64,000 nucleotides of DNA from Metapseudomonas boanensis (GCF_018704125.1 NZ_JAGTIS010000009.1:62001-126000); one strand, 5' to 3'. Counted from the stretch's first letter, positions 1 through 15,069 are shown. A program made the numbers and translations. Notes: generated by a model not told the origin, from the sequence alone.

Positions 1-336
1 CGGCGCGCACTCCTGGGCGTTGTTACGCACGCAGGCCTGCTGGCAAAGGATCTCCGTGGGGCAGACCCGGGCGCAGCTGCCACCGAGGATGTTGGCCGAG
101 AGGATTTTCTGCGCCGCGCCCTGGACGTTTTCCTGATGGATATTGCGGATGAAGGAGGGAATATCGATCTCGCTGGGGCAGGCGTTGACGCAGGGCGCGT
201 CATAGCAATACAGGCAGCGCGAGGCTTCCAGCTGCGCCTGACGGTCGTTGAGGGGTGGCGCCAGATCGCGGAAATGATCTGCGAGGGTGGCTCCGTCCTC
301 GTGCGGGCGGGGCAAGTGGTCCAGGGGCTTGATCAC
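1..336 (-). CDS. preT: NAD-dependent dihydropyrimidine dehydrogenase subunit PreT (N-terminal part, truncated by window edge)
   Basis: Iron-sulfur/flavin subunit that, with PreA, reduces uracil and thymine to dihydropyrimidines in the cytoplasm. Only the first 112 codons are in the window; the gene continues past the left edge. My hand translation shows two ferredoxin-like cysteine clusters typical of the glutamate-synthase-small-subunit family: C41, C44, C49 and C53 (around CLYCYDAPC and CPSEIDIPSFI) and C88, C92, C98 and C102. The chosen start is GTG at 336, eight bases after a GAGG ribosome binding site; upstream in-frame codons are open but lack a comparable site. It lies 128 bp downstream of the hydantoinase gene on the same strand, so co-transcription is likely. 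The FAD/NAD domains cannot be checked here. Confidence 0.85.
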   Translation of the reverse strand, partial: MIKPLDHLPRPHEDGATLADHFRDLAPPLNDRQAQLEASRCLYCYDAPCVNACPSEIDIPSFIRNIHQENVQGAAQKILSANILGGSCARVCPTEILCQQACVRNNAQECAP

Positions 337-464
337 GGTTATGGCCTCACAGTTATTGTGGTTTTGCAGCGCCGGTTCGGGAACCTGAGCCGGTGCTGAG
401 GCAGTGAACAGTTCATTGGTAACCACCCAGCCTCTGGGGGCGGGTGTGGCAATGGAGGCGCGGT

Positions 465-2079
<1,615 letters not shown>

Positions 2080-2100
2080 ATAAAAAAATAATTAATCACC

Positions 2101-2126
2101 AAAATGGTGAGGATGCTCACCGTTTT
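2101..2126. promoter_or_regulatory. Imperfect inverted repeat in the hydA-permease intergenic region
   Basis: AAAA-t-GGTGAG, four bases, CTCACC-g-TTTT. The arms pair at 10 of 11 positions. It could be an operator or a short RNA hairpin in the leader of the permease gene. Confidence 0.35.
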
Positions 2127-2157
2127 GACGCACTTGACAAGAACAGAAAATGGTCAA

Positions 2158-2175
2158 GATTTTCCATGGAAAATC
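2158..2175. promoter_or_regulatory. Perfect 18-bp palindrome GATTTTCCATGGAAAATC
   Basis: A fully self-complementary 18-mer midway between hydA and the permease gene. The rest of the interval to 2515 has only short unsupported reading frames and no repeat I could define. Confidence 0.5.
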
Positions 2176-2515
2176 AGCCGCTTGAACCCGGCATGGGAAG
2201 GGGCGGGGAAGCCGCAAGAAGGCCCGTCTGCACCAGATTGACCCTGACTGGGCGGACAGGCTGGGCGTCCGCCTGGCACTGATGGCGATGGAGGACATCT
2301 CCGTCGGGGTCATCGTTTGGGCAAATTTGTTTCAGATCAGCCAGTTATCTCCAGGTAGCGGGGCTTTCCAGGGTGATTGCGAGCTTTTCGGCATGTTTAT
2401 TGACTGCCCTCGCAACCGAACTGGCCGGCCTGGAGGTGCTTTACTGGCGATGCACGTACTCCGGCCATCGCATTAGCCCGATGAGCTAACAATCAGAAAA
2501 ATACTGGAGAGGCCT

Positions 2516-4006
2516 ATGCAACAGATCAGATCGGAAGTGATCGAGCGGGGCGGCCTGTACGAGCTCGCCGCAGGTGAAGATGTCCTCGACAGCCCCCGAT
2601 ACAACCACGACATAGCGCCGACCAAGGTGCAGGAGCGCACCTGGAACAAGTGGCACATCACTGCGCTCTGGGTCGGCATGGCCATCTGCGTGCCCACCTA
2701 CACCCTTGGCGGGGTGCTCACCGCTTACTTCGGACTCACGGTAGGCGAGGCACTACTGGCGATCCTGCTGGCCAATATCGTGGTACTCATCCCGCTGACG
2801 CTTAACGCCTTTGCCGGCACCAAGTACGGCATTCCCTTCCCGGTACTGTTGCGCTCGTCCTTCGGCATGGTTGGCTCCAACGTCCCCTGCCTGATTCGCG
2901 CCGTGGTCGCCTGCGGCTGGTTCGGCATCCAGACGATGTTCGGCGGCCTGGCCATCCACCTGCTCCTCGGTTCGCTGTTCGACGGCTGGAAGGCCCTGGG
3001 GGGGACCGGCGAGGTGATCGGCTTCATGATCTTCTGGGCCCTCAACCTGTGGGTGGTGCTGCGCGGTGCGGAATCGATCAAATGGCTGGAGACCCTCTCC
3101 GCCCCCCTGCTGGTGCTGGTCGGTGCCGGGCTGCTGGTATGGGCGCTGCCCCATGTGTCGCTGACAGAGCTGATGGCGCAGCCGCCGAAGCGCCCTGAAG
3201 GGGCTAGTGTCACCGGCTACTTCTTCGCCGGGCTGACGGCGATGGTCGGCTTCTGGGCCACCCTGTCGCTGAACATCCCGGATTTCAGCCGCTACGCGAA
3301 AAGCCAGAAGGACCAGATAGTCGGGCAGATCATCGGCCTGCCGCTGACGATGTTCCTGTTCGCCGCCCTCGGTGTGGTGATGACTGCCGCCTCGGCCTCG
3401 CTGGTGGGCGAAACCGTGGCCGACCCGGTGAACCTGATCGGCCATATCCAGAGCCCCATCTGGGTCGCCCTGGCGATGGCGCTGATCATCATCGCGACGC
3501 TCTCCACCAACACGGCGGCGAACATCGTCTCGCCGACCAACGATTTCCAGAACCTCGCGCCCAAGCGGATCGGGCGCACCAAGGCGGTGATGCTCACCGG
3601 GCTGGTGGGATTGGCGCTGATGGCTCATGAGCTGCTGAAGAAGCTTGGCCTGCTGGTTTCCGATGTCAGCCTGGAGACGGTGTATTCCAACTGGCTGCTG
3701 GGCTATTCCAGCTTGCTGGGGCCCATCGCCGGGATCATGGTCGTGGACTATTTCTTGATCAGGAAACAGCAACTCGATCTGCCTGGCCTATACCGTGACG
3801 GCGTCTACCCGGCCTGGAACCTGGCCGGCTTCATCGCCTTCGGCATGCCTGTGGCGCTGACCCTGATGTCGCTCGGCAGCGATATGTTCAGCTGGTTCTA
3901 TGACTACGGCTGGTTTACCGGCTCGCTGCTGGGTGGGCTGCTCTACTACGGGGTCTGCAGCCTGCGCAGGAGCCTTGCGGTGCGAGTCGCCAAAGCATCG
4001 GTATGA
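2516..4006 (+). CDS. NCS1-family nucleobase/hydantoin:cation symporter
   Basis: Inner-membrane permease of 496 residues. The N-terminal segment, with SPRYNHDIAPTKVQERTW at about residues 26-43, followed by a dozen hydrophobic stretches, is typical of the NCS1 (uracil, allantoin, hydantoin, cytosine) family. GGAGAGG sits just before the ATG at 2516. It is divergent from hydA and 63 bp upstream of an N-carbamoyl amidohydrolase, which suggests it imports the pyrimidine or hydantoin degraded here; substrate specificity is inferred from context only. The gene corresponds to the permease beside the hydantoinase in P. aeruginosa. Confidence 0.88.
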   Translation: MQQIRSEVIERGGLYELAAGEDVLDSPRYNHDIAPTKVQERTWNKWHITALWVGMAICVPTYTLGGVLTAYFGLTVGEALLAILLANIVVLIPLTLNAFAGTKYGIPFPVLLRSSFGMVGSNVPCLIRAVVACGWFGIQTMFGGLAIHLLLGSLFDGWKALGGTGEVIGFMIFWALNLWVVLRGAESIKWLETLSAPLLVLVGAGLLVWALPHVSLTELMAQPPKRPEGASVTGYFFAGLTAMVGFWATLSLNIPDFSRYAKSQKDQIVGQIIGLPLTMFLFAALGVVMTAASASLVGETVADPVNLIGHIQSPIWVALAMALIIIATLSTNTAANIVSPTNDFQNLAPKRIGRTKAVMLTGLVGLALMAHELLKKLGLLVSDVSLETVYSNWLLGYSSLLGPIAGIMVVDYFLIRKQQLDLPGLYRDGVYPAWNLAGFIAFGMPVALTLMSLGSDMFSWFYDYGWFTGSLLGGLLYYGVCSLRRSLAVRVAKASV

Positions 4007-4069
4007 AAATACGCTCGCCCCGGTGCGCCGGGCGGGCCGATACGACCTGTCCTGCTTGAGGAAATCGTC

Positions 4070-5353
4070 ATGACTGTCCTGCAAAGCGTCCTGCAGTCCG
4101 CCCATTTACATATCGACAGCCAGAGGCTCTGGCAGTCGCTGATGGAGCTTGCCAGGCTCGGAGCCACGGCCAAGGGCGGTGTCTGTCGCCTGGCCCTGAC
4201 CGATCTGGATCGTCAGGCCCGCGACCTGTTCGTGCAGTGGTGCGAAGCGGCAGGCTGCACGGTGAGCATCGATGCGGTTGGCAACATCTTCGCTCGCCGC
4301 GCCGGGCGCAACGCGCAGCTGCCACCGGTGATGACTGGCAGCCACATCGATACCCAGCCCACGGGCGGCAAGTTCGACGGCTGTTTCGGCGTGCTGGCCG
4401 GTTTGGAGGTGATTCGCACCCTCAACGACCTCGGAGTGGAAACCGAGGCGCCGTTGGAGGTCGTGGTCTGGACCAATGAAGAGGGCTCGCGCTTCGCCCC
4501 CTGCATGATGGGGTCGGGTGTGTTCGCGGAAAAATTCACCCTTGAGGAAGCCCTGGCCAAGACCGATGCCAATGGCGTGACGGTTGGCGAGGCACTCAAC
4601 GCTATCGGCTACGCGGGCAGTCGCCACGTCAGCGGACATCCGGTTGGCGCCTACTTCGAAGCCCATATCGAACAGGGGCCGATTCTCGAAGACCAACACA
4701 AGACCATTGGAGTGGTGCTCGGTGCGCTGGGGCAGAAATGGTTCGACCTCAAGCTGCGGGGTGTCGAAGCCCACGCTGGGCCGACGCCGATGCACCTGCG
4801 CAAAGATGCCCTGGTGGGCGCAGCGACGGTAGTCGCTGCGGTCAATCGCGCCGCTCTGGGCCATCAGCCCCATGCCTGCGGCACTGTCGGCTGCCTGCAA
4901 GCCTATCCGGGCTCGCGCAACGTGATTCCGGGGGAGGTGCGCATGACCCTGGACTTCCGTCACTTGGAGCCCGAACGCCTGGATTCGATGATCGCCGAGG
5001 TGCGTCAGGTTATCGACAACACCTGCAATGAACACGGCCTGAGCTACGAGCTGACCCCGACGGCCGACTTCCCGCCGCTGTACTTCGACAAAGGTTGCGT
5101 GGCTGCCGTGCGCGAAGCCGCTGAGGGGCTCGGCCTGACGCACATGGACATCGTCAGCGGCGCCGGGCATGACGCCATCTTCCTCGCCGAACTCGGCCCG
5201 GCCGGGATGATCTTCGTGCCGTGCGAGGGCGGCATCAGCCACAACGAGATCGAGAATGCCACTCCTGACGACCTGGGGGCCGGTTGTGCGGTGCTGTTAC
5301 GGGCGATGCTCAGCGCCTCGGTGGCGGTCGCCAAGGGTCGGTTGGCCGCCTGA
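4070..5353 (+). CDS. M20-family Zn-dependent N-carbamoyl amidohydrolase (beta-ureidopropionase type)
   Basis: Cytoplasmic hydrolase of 427 residues that removes the carbamoyl group from N-carbamoyl-beta-alanine or similar compounds, the last step after HydA. Metal-site motifs are visible: H92 and D94 in MTGSHIDTQ, D103 in GGKFDGCFG, E137/E138 in WTNEEGSRFAP, and a further His in YFEAHIEQGP. The dimerisation segment around LRGVEAHAGPTPM is also present. Related family members act on allantoate or N-carbamoyl-L-amino acids and carry the names amaB, hyuC and pydC, so I give no symbol. It follows the permease and probably shares its transcript. Confidence 0.87.
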   Translation: MTVLQSVLQSAHLHIDSQRLWQSLMELARLGATAKGGVCRLALTDLDRQARDLFVQWCEAAGCTVSIDAVGNIFARRAGRNAQLPPVMTGSHIDTQPTGGKFDGCFGVLAGLEVIRTLNDLGVETEAPLEVVVWTNEEGSRFAPCMMGSGVFAEKFTLEEALAKTDANGVTVGEALNAIGYAGSRHVSGHPVGAYFEAHIEQGPILEDQHKTIGVVLGALGQKWFDLKLRGVEAHAGPTPMHLRKDALVGAATVVAAVNRAALGHQPHACGTVGCLQAYPGSRNVIPGEVRMTLDFRHLEPERLDSMIAEVRQVIDNTCNEHGLSYELTPTADFPPLYFDKGCVAAVREAAEGLGLTHMDIVSGAGHDAIFLAELGPAGMIFVPCEGGISHNEIENATPDDLGAGCAVLLRAMLSASVAVAKGRLAA

Positions 5354-5450
5354 TTGGCCGATCTGCCAGAAGATAGCGTCGCGCGGTCAAGGATCGTTCC
5401 CAGGGGGTGGGAGAAGCTGGCGGGCCTCTTCTCCTCCTCCTGGAACCTCC

Positions 5451-5687
5451 ATGACCCTTGCCAACTGGTGCGTATTCATCGCCCTGTTTCTGCCTTACCT
5501 GTCCACGGCTACGGCCAAGTTCTCCGGGGGTGATTTCGACCCCCGGCAGAACCATGACCCGCGCACTTTCCTCGAGGAGCTTCCGGGCTGGCGCAAGCGC
5601 GCCGATTACGCCCAGCTCAACGCCTTCGAAGTGACCTCTACCTTTGCCGCGGCGGTGATCATCGCGCTGTTCGTGGTAGCGGCCTGA
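5451..5687 (+). pseudogene. Shortened MAPEG-family membrane protein
   Basis: A 78-residue frame beginning MTLANWCVFIALFLPYL and continuing through AKFSGGDFDPRQNHDPRTFL, LPGWRKRADYAQLNAFE and TFAAAVIIA, which I recognise as the first half of MAPEG-family proteins (usually about 130 residues with four membrane helices). Here the chain ends at LFVVAA right after the second hydrophobic segment. The last residues resemble the ordinary C-terminal end of such proteins, so an in-frame internal deletion of about 50 codons is a plausible reading; this is inference. A shorter functional variant cannot be excluded. No good ribosome binding site is visible. An upstream extension of the frame overlaps the amidohydrolase gene and is not part of the family. 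Confidence 0.6.
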
Positions 5688-5777
5688 GCCTGCGACCATC
5701 TGTCGCGAGGGTTGGCATCTTTGCGCGAGGTGCGGATACTGGCGGCCCGCCGTCAGCCCGACCCGTGATTTACGCCG

Positions 5778-9269
<3,492 letters not shown>

Positions 9270-9289
9270 CTATCGGTTTTCCTATTTAG

Positions 9290-10291
9290 TTACCGGTGGG
9301 TGAGTTCGCTTCGTGAATCTGGTTTGGCGAATTGCCTCACCTGAATCTGAAAGCCATTTCGTAAGCCAATGTAGAGGCTCTCGCCGGGCGTGAGCCCCGC
9401 GGCATTGGCCCAACGGGCCAGATCGTCCTGTTCGAAGCCCAACCAGAGATCGCCGCAGGCCTCCCTGGCCCAACTCTGATTGTGGCTGCACAACTCGGTC
9501 ACCAGCAGGCTGCCTCCCGGCTTTACCCGCTGTGCCAACAGCTTCATTGCGTCGGCTGGCGTGGCGAAATGATGCAAGACCATGTTCAGCACTACGCAGT
9601 CGGCTGCTATGTGTTCGTCATTCAGGGCGTCGGCGAGCTTGAGTTCGACGTTGCCCAGTCCTGCTGCGTTACAGCGCATCCGCGCCAGCTCCAGCATCGC
9701 CGGGCTGTTGTCCAGCGCGGTCACCTGGCTGAAGCGTCGGGCCAGGTCCGGCAGGAACCCGCCGTCGCCAGGGCCGACTTCCAATGCGGTGGCATCGCGC
9801 GCAAAGGCCAGGGCATCCAGCACGGCCAATACGCTGTCACGGTATTGCGGCAATCCTGCGATCAGGTCTTGCTGCGCCTGGAATTTCTCCGCCGCGCGGG
9901 TGAAGAAGTCGCGGCTGACGGCTTCTCGTTGCGCATGCACTTCCTTGATGCGCGCGCCGACCTCGGCTGGGAGGTCCAGTTCGTCGACCTCTGCCAGCAG
10001 GGCCGCGTGCAGCGTGCCGCCGAAGCGTTCGTTCTGCGGCAGGGCGCGGCGATAGAAAATCGCGTTGCCTTCGCGTCGTGTGGCTACCAGGCCAGCCTGG
10101 GCCAGCACCTTGAGATGGTGGCTCATGCCTGATTGACCGGTGGCGAAGATCTGCGCCAGTTCCAGTACGCCAAACGAGTCGTTGGCCAGGACGCGCAGCA
10201 CAGTCAGGCGCAGCGGGTCACCGCCGGCTTTGCACAGGGCGGCCAGCTCATCGCTGTCGTCGTGGCGGATCTGGGGTACGCGCAGGCTCAT
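9290..10291 (-). CDS. ArsR-family regulator fused to a SAM-dependent methyltransferase-type domain (SahR-like)
   Basis: A 333-residue two-domain protein. Residues about 15-90 form an ArsR winged helix with recognition helix in SGMSHHLKVLAQAGLV (54-69). Residues about 165-300 hold a class I methyltransferase fold with EVGPGDGGF at 171-179 and the acidic LDNS after strand 2. Proteins of this build beside methyl-cycle genes are known as SahR, which senses S-adenosylhomocysteine; I infer that role from the position just upstream of metK. The C-terminal domain may bind SAM or SAH as a ligand rather than methylate anything. A 28-bp palindrome lies 40 bp upstream of the start. Confidence 0.85.
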   Translation of the reverse strand: MSLRVPQIRHDDSDELAALCKAGGDPLRLTVLRVLANDSFGVLELAQIFATGQSGMSHHLKVLAQAGLVATRREGNAIFYRRALPQNERFGGTLHAALLAEVDELDLPAEVGARIKEVHAQREAVSRDFFTRAAEKFQAQQDLIAGLPQYRDSVLAVLDALAFARDATALEVGPGDGGFLPDLARRFSQVTALDNSPAMLELARMRCNAAGLGNVELKLADALNDEHIAADCVVLNMVLHHFATPADAMKLLAQRVKPGGSLLVTELCSHNQSWAREACGDLWLGFEQDDLARWANAAGLTPGESLYIGLRNGFQIQVRQFAKPDSRSELTHR

Positions 10292-10330
10292 AAGGCGCGC
10301 AGTCTAGCCCCCGAGTCCAGGTGTCGCAAT

Positions 10331-10358
10331 GCCAATATCAAAAAGTTTTGATATTGGC
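10331..10358. promoter_or_regulatory. 28-bp perfect inverted repeat, probable operator of the ArsR/SahR-like regulator
   Basis: GCCAATATCAAAA and TTTTGATATTGGC, 13-bp arms around AG. It sits between the leftward regulator-metK pair and the rightward tktA gene, 40 bp from the regulator start. The central ATATCAAAA...TTTTGATAT fits the long A+T-rich palindromes bound by ArsR dimers. The remainder of the 10292-10718 interval shows no supported gene. Confidence 0.65.
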
Positions 10359-10718
10359 TGATCAAAGGTCAGGCCGCGCCGCGCGCGAGCTTCGCGGAAG
10401 GCGGTTGGCGCCGGGCTCAGGGTTTGCCCTGGCCGCCATGAAACTGGGAGGAGTCACCGGGCAGGCGTTTTTCGCGTCCCTGGGCGTTGCCCTGGCGCTA
10501 ATGCTGGCTGTGGTCTGGTTGCGGTGATGTGCCATACGCTGGCTGGTTTGTGGCACGGCGAGCTGTTCCACGCCCCCTGTCTGACGGCCATCGAGGGGCT
10601 TGTAATGCGCTGAATGCGCAAACAACGACCATCTGTCATTGCCCGCGACCTGCCGGCTGGGCGAAAATGGCCGCCTTTTTTCGATTAGCCGTCTATTCAG
10701 ACCTGCAGGAGATAAGCG

Positions 10719-12719
10719 ATGCCCAGCCGTCGTGAGCGTGCCAATGCCATTCGTGCCCTGAGCATGGATGCGGTGCAGAAAGCCAACAGCGGCCACCCCG
10801 GCGCACCCATGGGCATGGCCGATATCGCCGAAGTGCTCTGGCGGGATTACCTGCAGCACAACCCGAACAATCCGCTGTGGCCCAACCGCGACCGCTTCGT
10901 GATGTCCAACGGCCATGGCTCGATGCTGGTCTACTCGCTGCTGCATCTCAGCGGCTACGACCTCGGCATCGAAGACCTGAAGAACTTCCGCCAGCTGCAC
11001 AGCCGCACTCCGGGCCACCCGGAATATGGCTACACCCCAGGCGTCGAGACCACTACTGGCCCGCTGGGCCAGGGCATCGCCAACGCCGTCGGCTTCGCCC
11101 TGGCGGAAAAAGTGCTGGCTGCGCAGTTCAACCGTGAAGGCCATGCCATCGTCGACCACAACACCTACGTGTTCCTCGGCGACGGCTGCATGATGGAAGG
11201 CATCTCCCACGAAGTCTGCGCCCTGGCCGGCACCCTGGGCCTGGGCAAGCTGATTGCCTTCTACGACGACAACGGCATCTCCATCGACGGCGAAGTCCAT
11301 GGCTGGTTCACCGACGACACCCCGAAGCGCTTCGAAGCCTACGGCTGGCAGGTGATCCGCAATGTCGACGGTCATGACGCCGACGAGATCACGACCGCCA
11401 TCGAGACCGCGCGCAAGAGCAGCGACCGTCCGACACTGATCTGCTGCAAGACCGTGATCGGCTTCGGTTCGCCCAACAAGCAGGGCAAGGAAGAGTGCCA
11501 CGGCGCTCCGCTGGGTGCCGACGAGATCGCCCTGACCCGCGCAGCCCTGGGCTGGAATCACGCGCCCTTCGAAGTTCCGGCTGACATCTATGCGGAGTGG
11601 GACGCCAAGGTTGCCGGCGCTGCCCGCGAAGCTGCCTGGAACGAGCGCTTTGCCGCCTATGCCGCTGCACACCCAGAGCTGGCCGCCGAGTTCCAGCGCC
11701 GTATCAAGGGTGAGCTGCCGGCTGACTTCTCCGCCAAGGCCGACGCCTACATTGCCGAAGTCGCTTCCAAGGGCGAGACCATTGCCAGCCGCAAGGCCAG
11801 CCAGAATGCACTGAACGCGTTCGGCCCGCTGCTGCCGGAATTTCTCGGCGGCTCCGCCGACCTGGCCGGCTCCAACCTGACCCTGTGGAAAGGTTGCAAG
11901 GGCGTCTCCGCTGAGGACGCTACCGGCAATTACATGTACTACGGCGTGCGTGAGTTTGGCATGAGCGCCATCATGAACGGCATCGCCCTGCATGGCGGCT
12001 TCATCCCCTATGGCGCCACCTTCCTGGTGTTCATGGAATACGCCTGCAACGCCGTGCGCATGGCTGCCCTGATGAACAAGCGTGTGCTGTTCGTCTACAC
12101 CCACGACTCCATCGGCCTCGGCGAAGACGGCCCGACCCACCAGCCGGTCGAGCAGCTCGCCAGCCTGCGCTGCACGCCGAACCTGAACACCTGGCGTCCG
12201 GCCGACGCGGTGGAATCTGCCGTGGCCTGGAAGTCCGCCATCGAGCGCAATGACGGCCCGTCGGCGCTGATCTTCTCGCGCCAGAACCTGCCGCACCAGC
12301 CACGTGATGCCACCCAGGTGGCGAACATCGCCCGCGGCGGATACGTGCTGAAGGACAGTGATGGCGAGCCGGAAGTGATCCTCATCGCCACCGGTTCCGA
12401 AGTCGGCCTGGCTGTTCAGGCCTGGGACGCACTCACTGCCCAGGGCCGCAAGGCTCGCGTGGTGTCCATGCCGTCCACCAACCTGTTCGACCAGCAGGAC
12501 GCCGCCTACAAACAGGCCGTGCTGCCAGTGCAGGTTGGCGCGCGCATCGCCATCGAGGCTGCGCACACCGACTTCTGGTACAAGTACGTCGGCCTGGAAG
12601 GCCGCGTCATCGGCATGTCCAGCTTCGGCGAGTCGGCTCCCGCGCCGGCGCTCTTCGAGCACTTCGGTTTCACCGTGGACAATATCGTCGCTACCGCCGA
12701 AGAACTGCTGGACGTCTGA
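10719..12719 (+). CDS. tktA: Transketolase
   Basis: Thiamine-diphosphate enzyme of the pentose phosphate pathway, moving two-carbon units between sugar phosphates. The protein has 666 residues, the usual size. Visible motifs are [18 protein letters not shown] (residues 24-41), the ThDP motif starting at GDG (154-156, in [14 protein letters not shown]), and the second-domain [17 protein letters not shown] segment. AGGAGA lies eight bases upstream of the ATG. It begins a rightward series with epd, pgk and fba. A REP-type inverted repeat separates it from epd. Confidence 0.97.
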   Translation: MPSRRERANAIRALSMDAVQKANSGHPGAPMGMADIAEVLWRDYLQHNPNNPLWPNRDRFVMSNGHGSMLVYSLLHLSGYDLGIEDLKNFRQLHSRTPGHPEYGYTPGVETTTGPLGQGIANAVGFALAEKVLAAQFNREGHAIVDHNTYVFLGDGCMMEGISHEVCALAGTLGLGKLIAFYDDNGISIDGEVHGWFTDDTPKRFEAYGWQVIRNVDGHDADEITTAIETARKSSDRPTLICCKTVIGFGSPNKQGKEECHGAPLGADEIALTRAALGWNHAPFEVPADIYAEWDAKVAGAAREAAWNERFAAYAAAHPELAAEFQRRIKGELPADFSAKADAYIAEVASKGETIASRKASQNALNAFGPLLPEFLGGSADLAGSNLTLWKGCKGVSAEDATGNYMYYGVREFGMSAIMNGIALHGGFIPYGATFLVFMEYACNAVRMAALMNKRVLFVYTHDSIGLGEDGPTHQPVEQLASLRCTPNLNTWRPADAVESAVAWKSAIERNDGPSALIFSRQNLPHQPRDATQVANIARGGYVLKDSDGEPEVILIATGSEVGLAVQAWDALTAQGRKARVVSMPSTNLFDQQDAAYKQAVLPVQVGARIAIEAAHTDFWYKYVGLEGRVIGMSSFGESAPAPALFEHFGFTVDNIVATAEELLDV

Positions 12720-12726
12720 CCCACCC

Positions 12727-12795
12727 GTAGGAGCGAGCTCTGCTCGCGAAGCTTTTTTGCGTCGCGCAGAGTTCGCGAGCGGAGCTCGCTCCTAC
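12727..12795. repeat. REP-type inverted pair (REPIN-like), GTAGGAGCGAGCTCTGCTCG family
   Basis: GTAGGAGCGAGCTCTGCTCG begins at 12727 and its near-complement ends at 12795 (GAGCGGAGCTCGCTCCTAC), separated by about 20 bp containing a T-run. It lies between tktA and epd. Such elements are extragenic repeats in Pseudomonas, moved by RAYT enzymes. It may also act as a transcript-stabilising or terminating hairpin. Confidence 0.8.
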
Positions 12796-12827
12796 AGGGA
12801 TTCCTTCCCCCAGCCCAGCGAGCGCCC

Positions 12828-13877
12828 ATGCCTAGCAATCGCCTCTTCAAAGTCGCCCTCAACGGATACGGCCGCATCGGTCGCTGCGTGCTGCGCGCGC
12901 TGTACGAGCGCAGTGGTGGGGCTAACTTCGAGATTGTCGCGTTGAACGATCTGGCCGATCAGGCCAGCGTCGAATACCTGACCCGCTTCGACTCCACCCA
13001 CGGCCGGTTCCCCGGCGAAGTGCGGGTGGACGGCGACTGCCTGCACATCAACGGCGATTGCGTGAAAGTGCTGCGAAACGCCGACCCCGAGGGTATCGAC
13101 TGGGCGAGTCTGGGCGTGGACCTGGTGCTGGAATGCTCCGGTCAGTACACCCATCGCGAGCAAGCCGAACGCTTCCTCGCGGCCGGCGCGCCTCGGGTGC
13201 TGTTCTCCCAGCCGATGGCCAGCGAGGCCGATGTCGACGCCACGATCGTCTTCGGCGTGAACCAGGCGAGCCTTACCGGCGGCGAAAGACTGGTGTCCAA
13301 CGCCTCCTGTACGACCAACTGCGGGGTGCCGCTTTTGAAACTTCTCGACGAGGCTGTGGGTCTGGAATACATCTCCATTACCACCATCCACTCGGCGATG
13401 AACGACCAACCTGTAATCGATGCCTATCACCATGAAGACTTGCGCCGCACGCGTTCGGCTTTCCAGTCGGTGATTCCGGTCTCCACCGGCCTCGCCCGGG
13501 GCATCGAGCGCCTGCTGCCGGAACTGACCGGGCGCATCCAGGCCAAGGCCATCCGCGTACCGACGGTCAATGTGTCCTGCCTCGACATCACCCTGCAGAC
13601 CGCCCGTGACACCTCGGCCGCCGAGATCAACCGGGTGTTGCGCGAGGCCGCCGAAAGCGGTCCGTTGAAGGGGCTGCTGGCTTACACCGAGCTGCCCCAC
13701 GCCAGCTGCGATTTCAACCACGATCCCCATTCCGCCATCGTCGACGGCAGCCAGACCCGCGTGTCCGGCCCGCGCCTGGTCAACCTGCTGGCCTGGTTCG
13801 ACAACGAATGGGGCTTCGCCAACCGTATGCTCGACACTGCAGATCACTACCTGCAGGTTTCCGCTGTTTCTCGTTAA
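12828..13877 (+). CDS. epd: D-erythrose-4-phosphate dehydrogenase
   Basis: NAD-dependent enzyme of the GAPDH superfamily, 349 residues, oxidising erythrose 4-phosphate to 4-phosphoerythronate for pyridoxal phosphate synthesis. The Rossmann motif is [16 protein letters not shown] (residues 10-25) and the catalytic cysteine is C161 in [12 protein letters not shown]. The position between tktA (which makes erythrose 4-phosphate) and pgk is the usual gammaproteobacterial order and supports Epd rather than glycolytic GAPDH. A role as a second GAPDH cannot be excluded from sequence alone. The gene begins shortly after the REP pair. Confidence 0.9.
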   Translation: MPSNRLFKVALNGYGRIGRCVLRALYERSGGANFEIVALNDLADQASVEYLTRFDSTHGRFPGEVRVDGDCLHINGDCVKVLRNADPEGIDWASLGVDLVLECSGQYTHREQAERFLAAGAPRVLFSQPMASEADVDATIVFGVNQASLTGGERLVSNASCTTNCGVPLLKLLDEAVGLEYISITTIHSAMNDQPVIDAYHHEDLRRTRSAFQSVIPVSTGLARGIERLLPELTGRIQAKAIRVPTVNVSCLDITLQTARDTSAAEINRVLREAAESGPLKGLLAYTELPHASCDFNHDPHSAIVDGSQTRVSGPRLVNLLAWFDNEWGFANRMLDTADHYLQVSAVSR

Positions 13878-13905
13878 CAACCAGCCCCGTGAAGGACTGA
13901 CCCCC

Positions 13906-15069
13906 ATGACCGTGTTGAAAATGACCGACCTCGACCTCCAGGGTAAGCGCGTGCTGATCCGTGAGGATCTCAACGTGCCGGTGAAGGACGGCGTCGTGAA
14001 GAGCGATGCGCGCATCCTTGCTTCCCTGCCGACCATCAAACTGGCACTGGAGAAGGGCGCGGCGGTAATGGTCTGCTCGCACCTGGGTCGTCCGACCGAA
14101 GGCGAGTTCTCCGAAGAGAACAGCCTCAAGCCGGTCGCCGACTACCTGGCCAAGGCCCTGGGCCGCGACGTGCCGCTGGTCGCCGATTATCTGGATGGCG
14201 TCGACATACAGCCCGGCCAGGTCGTGCTGTTCGAGAACGTGCGTTTCAACAAGGGCGAGAAGAAGAACGCCGACGAGCTGGCGCAGAAGTACGCCGCCCT
14301 CTGTGACGTCTTCGTGATGGACGCCTTCGGCACCGCCCACCGCGCCGAGGGCTCGACCCATGGCGTGGCCAAGTTTGCCAAGGTTGCCGCTGCCGGCCCG
14401 CTGCTGGCCGCCGAGCTCGACGCCCTGGGCAAGGCCCTGGGCAGCCCGGCCCGCCCGATGGCCGCGATCGTCGCCGGCTCCAAGGTTTCCACCAAGCTCG
14501 ATGTGCTGAACTCGCTGAGCCAGATCTGCGACCAGTTGATCGTCGGTGGCGGCATCGCCAACACCTTCCTTGCCGCCGCGGGCTACAAGGTCGGCAAGTC
14601 CCTCTATGAGGCCGATCTGGTCGACACTGCCAAGGCCATCGCCGCCAAGGTCAGCGTGCCGCTGCCGGTCGACGTGGTGGTTGCCAAGGAGTTTGCCGAG
14701 ACCGCCGAGGCGACCGTCAAGGCCGTCGCGGATGTTGCCGACGACGACATGATCCTTGACATCGGCCCGCAGACCGCTGCTCAGTTCGCCGAGCTCCTGA
14801 AGTCGTCCAGGACTATTCTGTGGAACGGCCCGGTTGGCGTCTTCGAGTTCGACCAGTTCGGCAACGGCACCAAGGCCCTGGCCCTGGCCATCGCCGACAG
14901 CCCGGCCTTCTCCATCGCTGGTGGTGGCGACACCCTGGCCGCTATCGACAAGTACGGTGTGGCCGAGCAGATCTCCTACATTTCCACTGGCGGCGGCGCT
15001 TTCCTCGAGTTCGTCGAGGGCAAGGTGTTGCCGGCTGTGGAAGTGCTGGAGCAGCGTGCCAAGGCTTGA
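13906..15069 (+). CDS. pgk: Phosphoglycerate kinase
   Basis: Glycolytic/gluconeogenic kinase interconverting 1,3-bisphosphoglycerate plus ADP and 3-phosphoglycerate plus ATP. 387 residues, as in other Pseudomonas. Substrate-binding segments are [12 protein letters not shown] near residue 20, [13 protein letters not shown] near residue 60 and the nucleotide loop [13 protein letters not shown] near residue 345. It lies 28 bp after epd, with AAGGACTG before the ATG. It is followed at 47 bp by a small lipoprotein gene and then by fba. Confidence 0.97.
   Translation: MTVLKMTDLDLQGKRVLIREDLNVPVKDGVVKSDARILASLPTIKLALEKGAAVMVCSHLGRPTEGEFSEENSLKPVADYLAKALGRDVPLVADYLDGVDIQPGQVVLFENVRFNKGEKKNADELAQKYAALCDVFVMDAFGTAHRAEGSTHGVAKFAKVAAAGPLLAAELDALGKALGSPARPMAAIVAGSKVSTKLDVLNSLSQICDQLIVGGGIANTFLAAAGYKVGKSLYEADLVDTAKAIAAKVSVPLPVDVVVAKEFAETAEATVKAVADVADDDMILDIGPQTAAQFAELLKSSRTILWNGPVGVFEFDQFGNGTKALALAIADSPAFSIAGGGDTLAAIDKYGVAEQISYISTGGGAFLEFVEGKVLPAVEVLEQRAKA

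Noticed and set aside
2092-2313. 73-codon minus-strand frame in the hydA-permease gap
   Set aside because: Serine/arginine-rich composition typical of a chance frame, and it spans several palindromes that look regulatory.
5256-5687. Longer start for the MAPEG-type frame
   Set aside because: The extension overlaps the end of the amidohydrolase gene in another frame and does not resemble MAPEG proteins.
10438-10527. 29-codon frame with one hydrophobic helix (MKLGGVTGQAFFASLGVALA...) upstream of tktA
   Set aside because: No ribosome binding site and no family resemblance; hydrophobic short frames arise easily in G+C-rich DNA. Would need proteomic or ribosome-profiling support.
10362-12662. 766-codon minus-strand frame antisense to tktA
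   Set aside because: Mirror frame of tktA with no recognisable domain; long antisense frames are common here because of third-position G/C bias.
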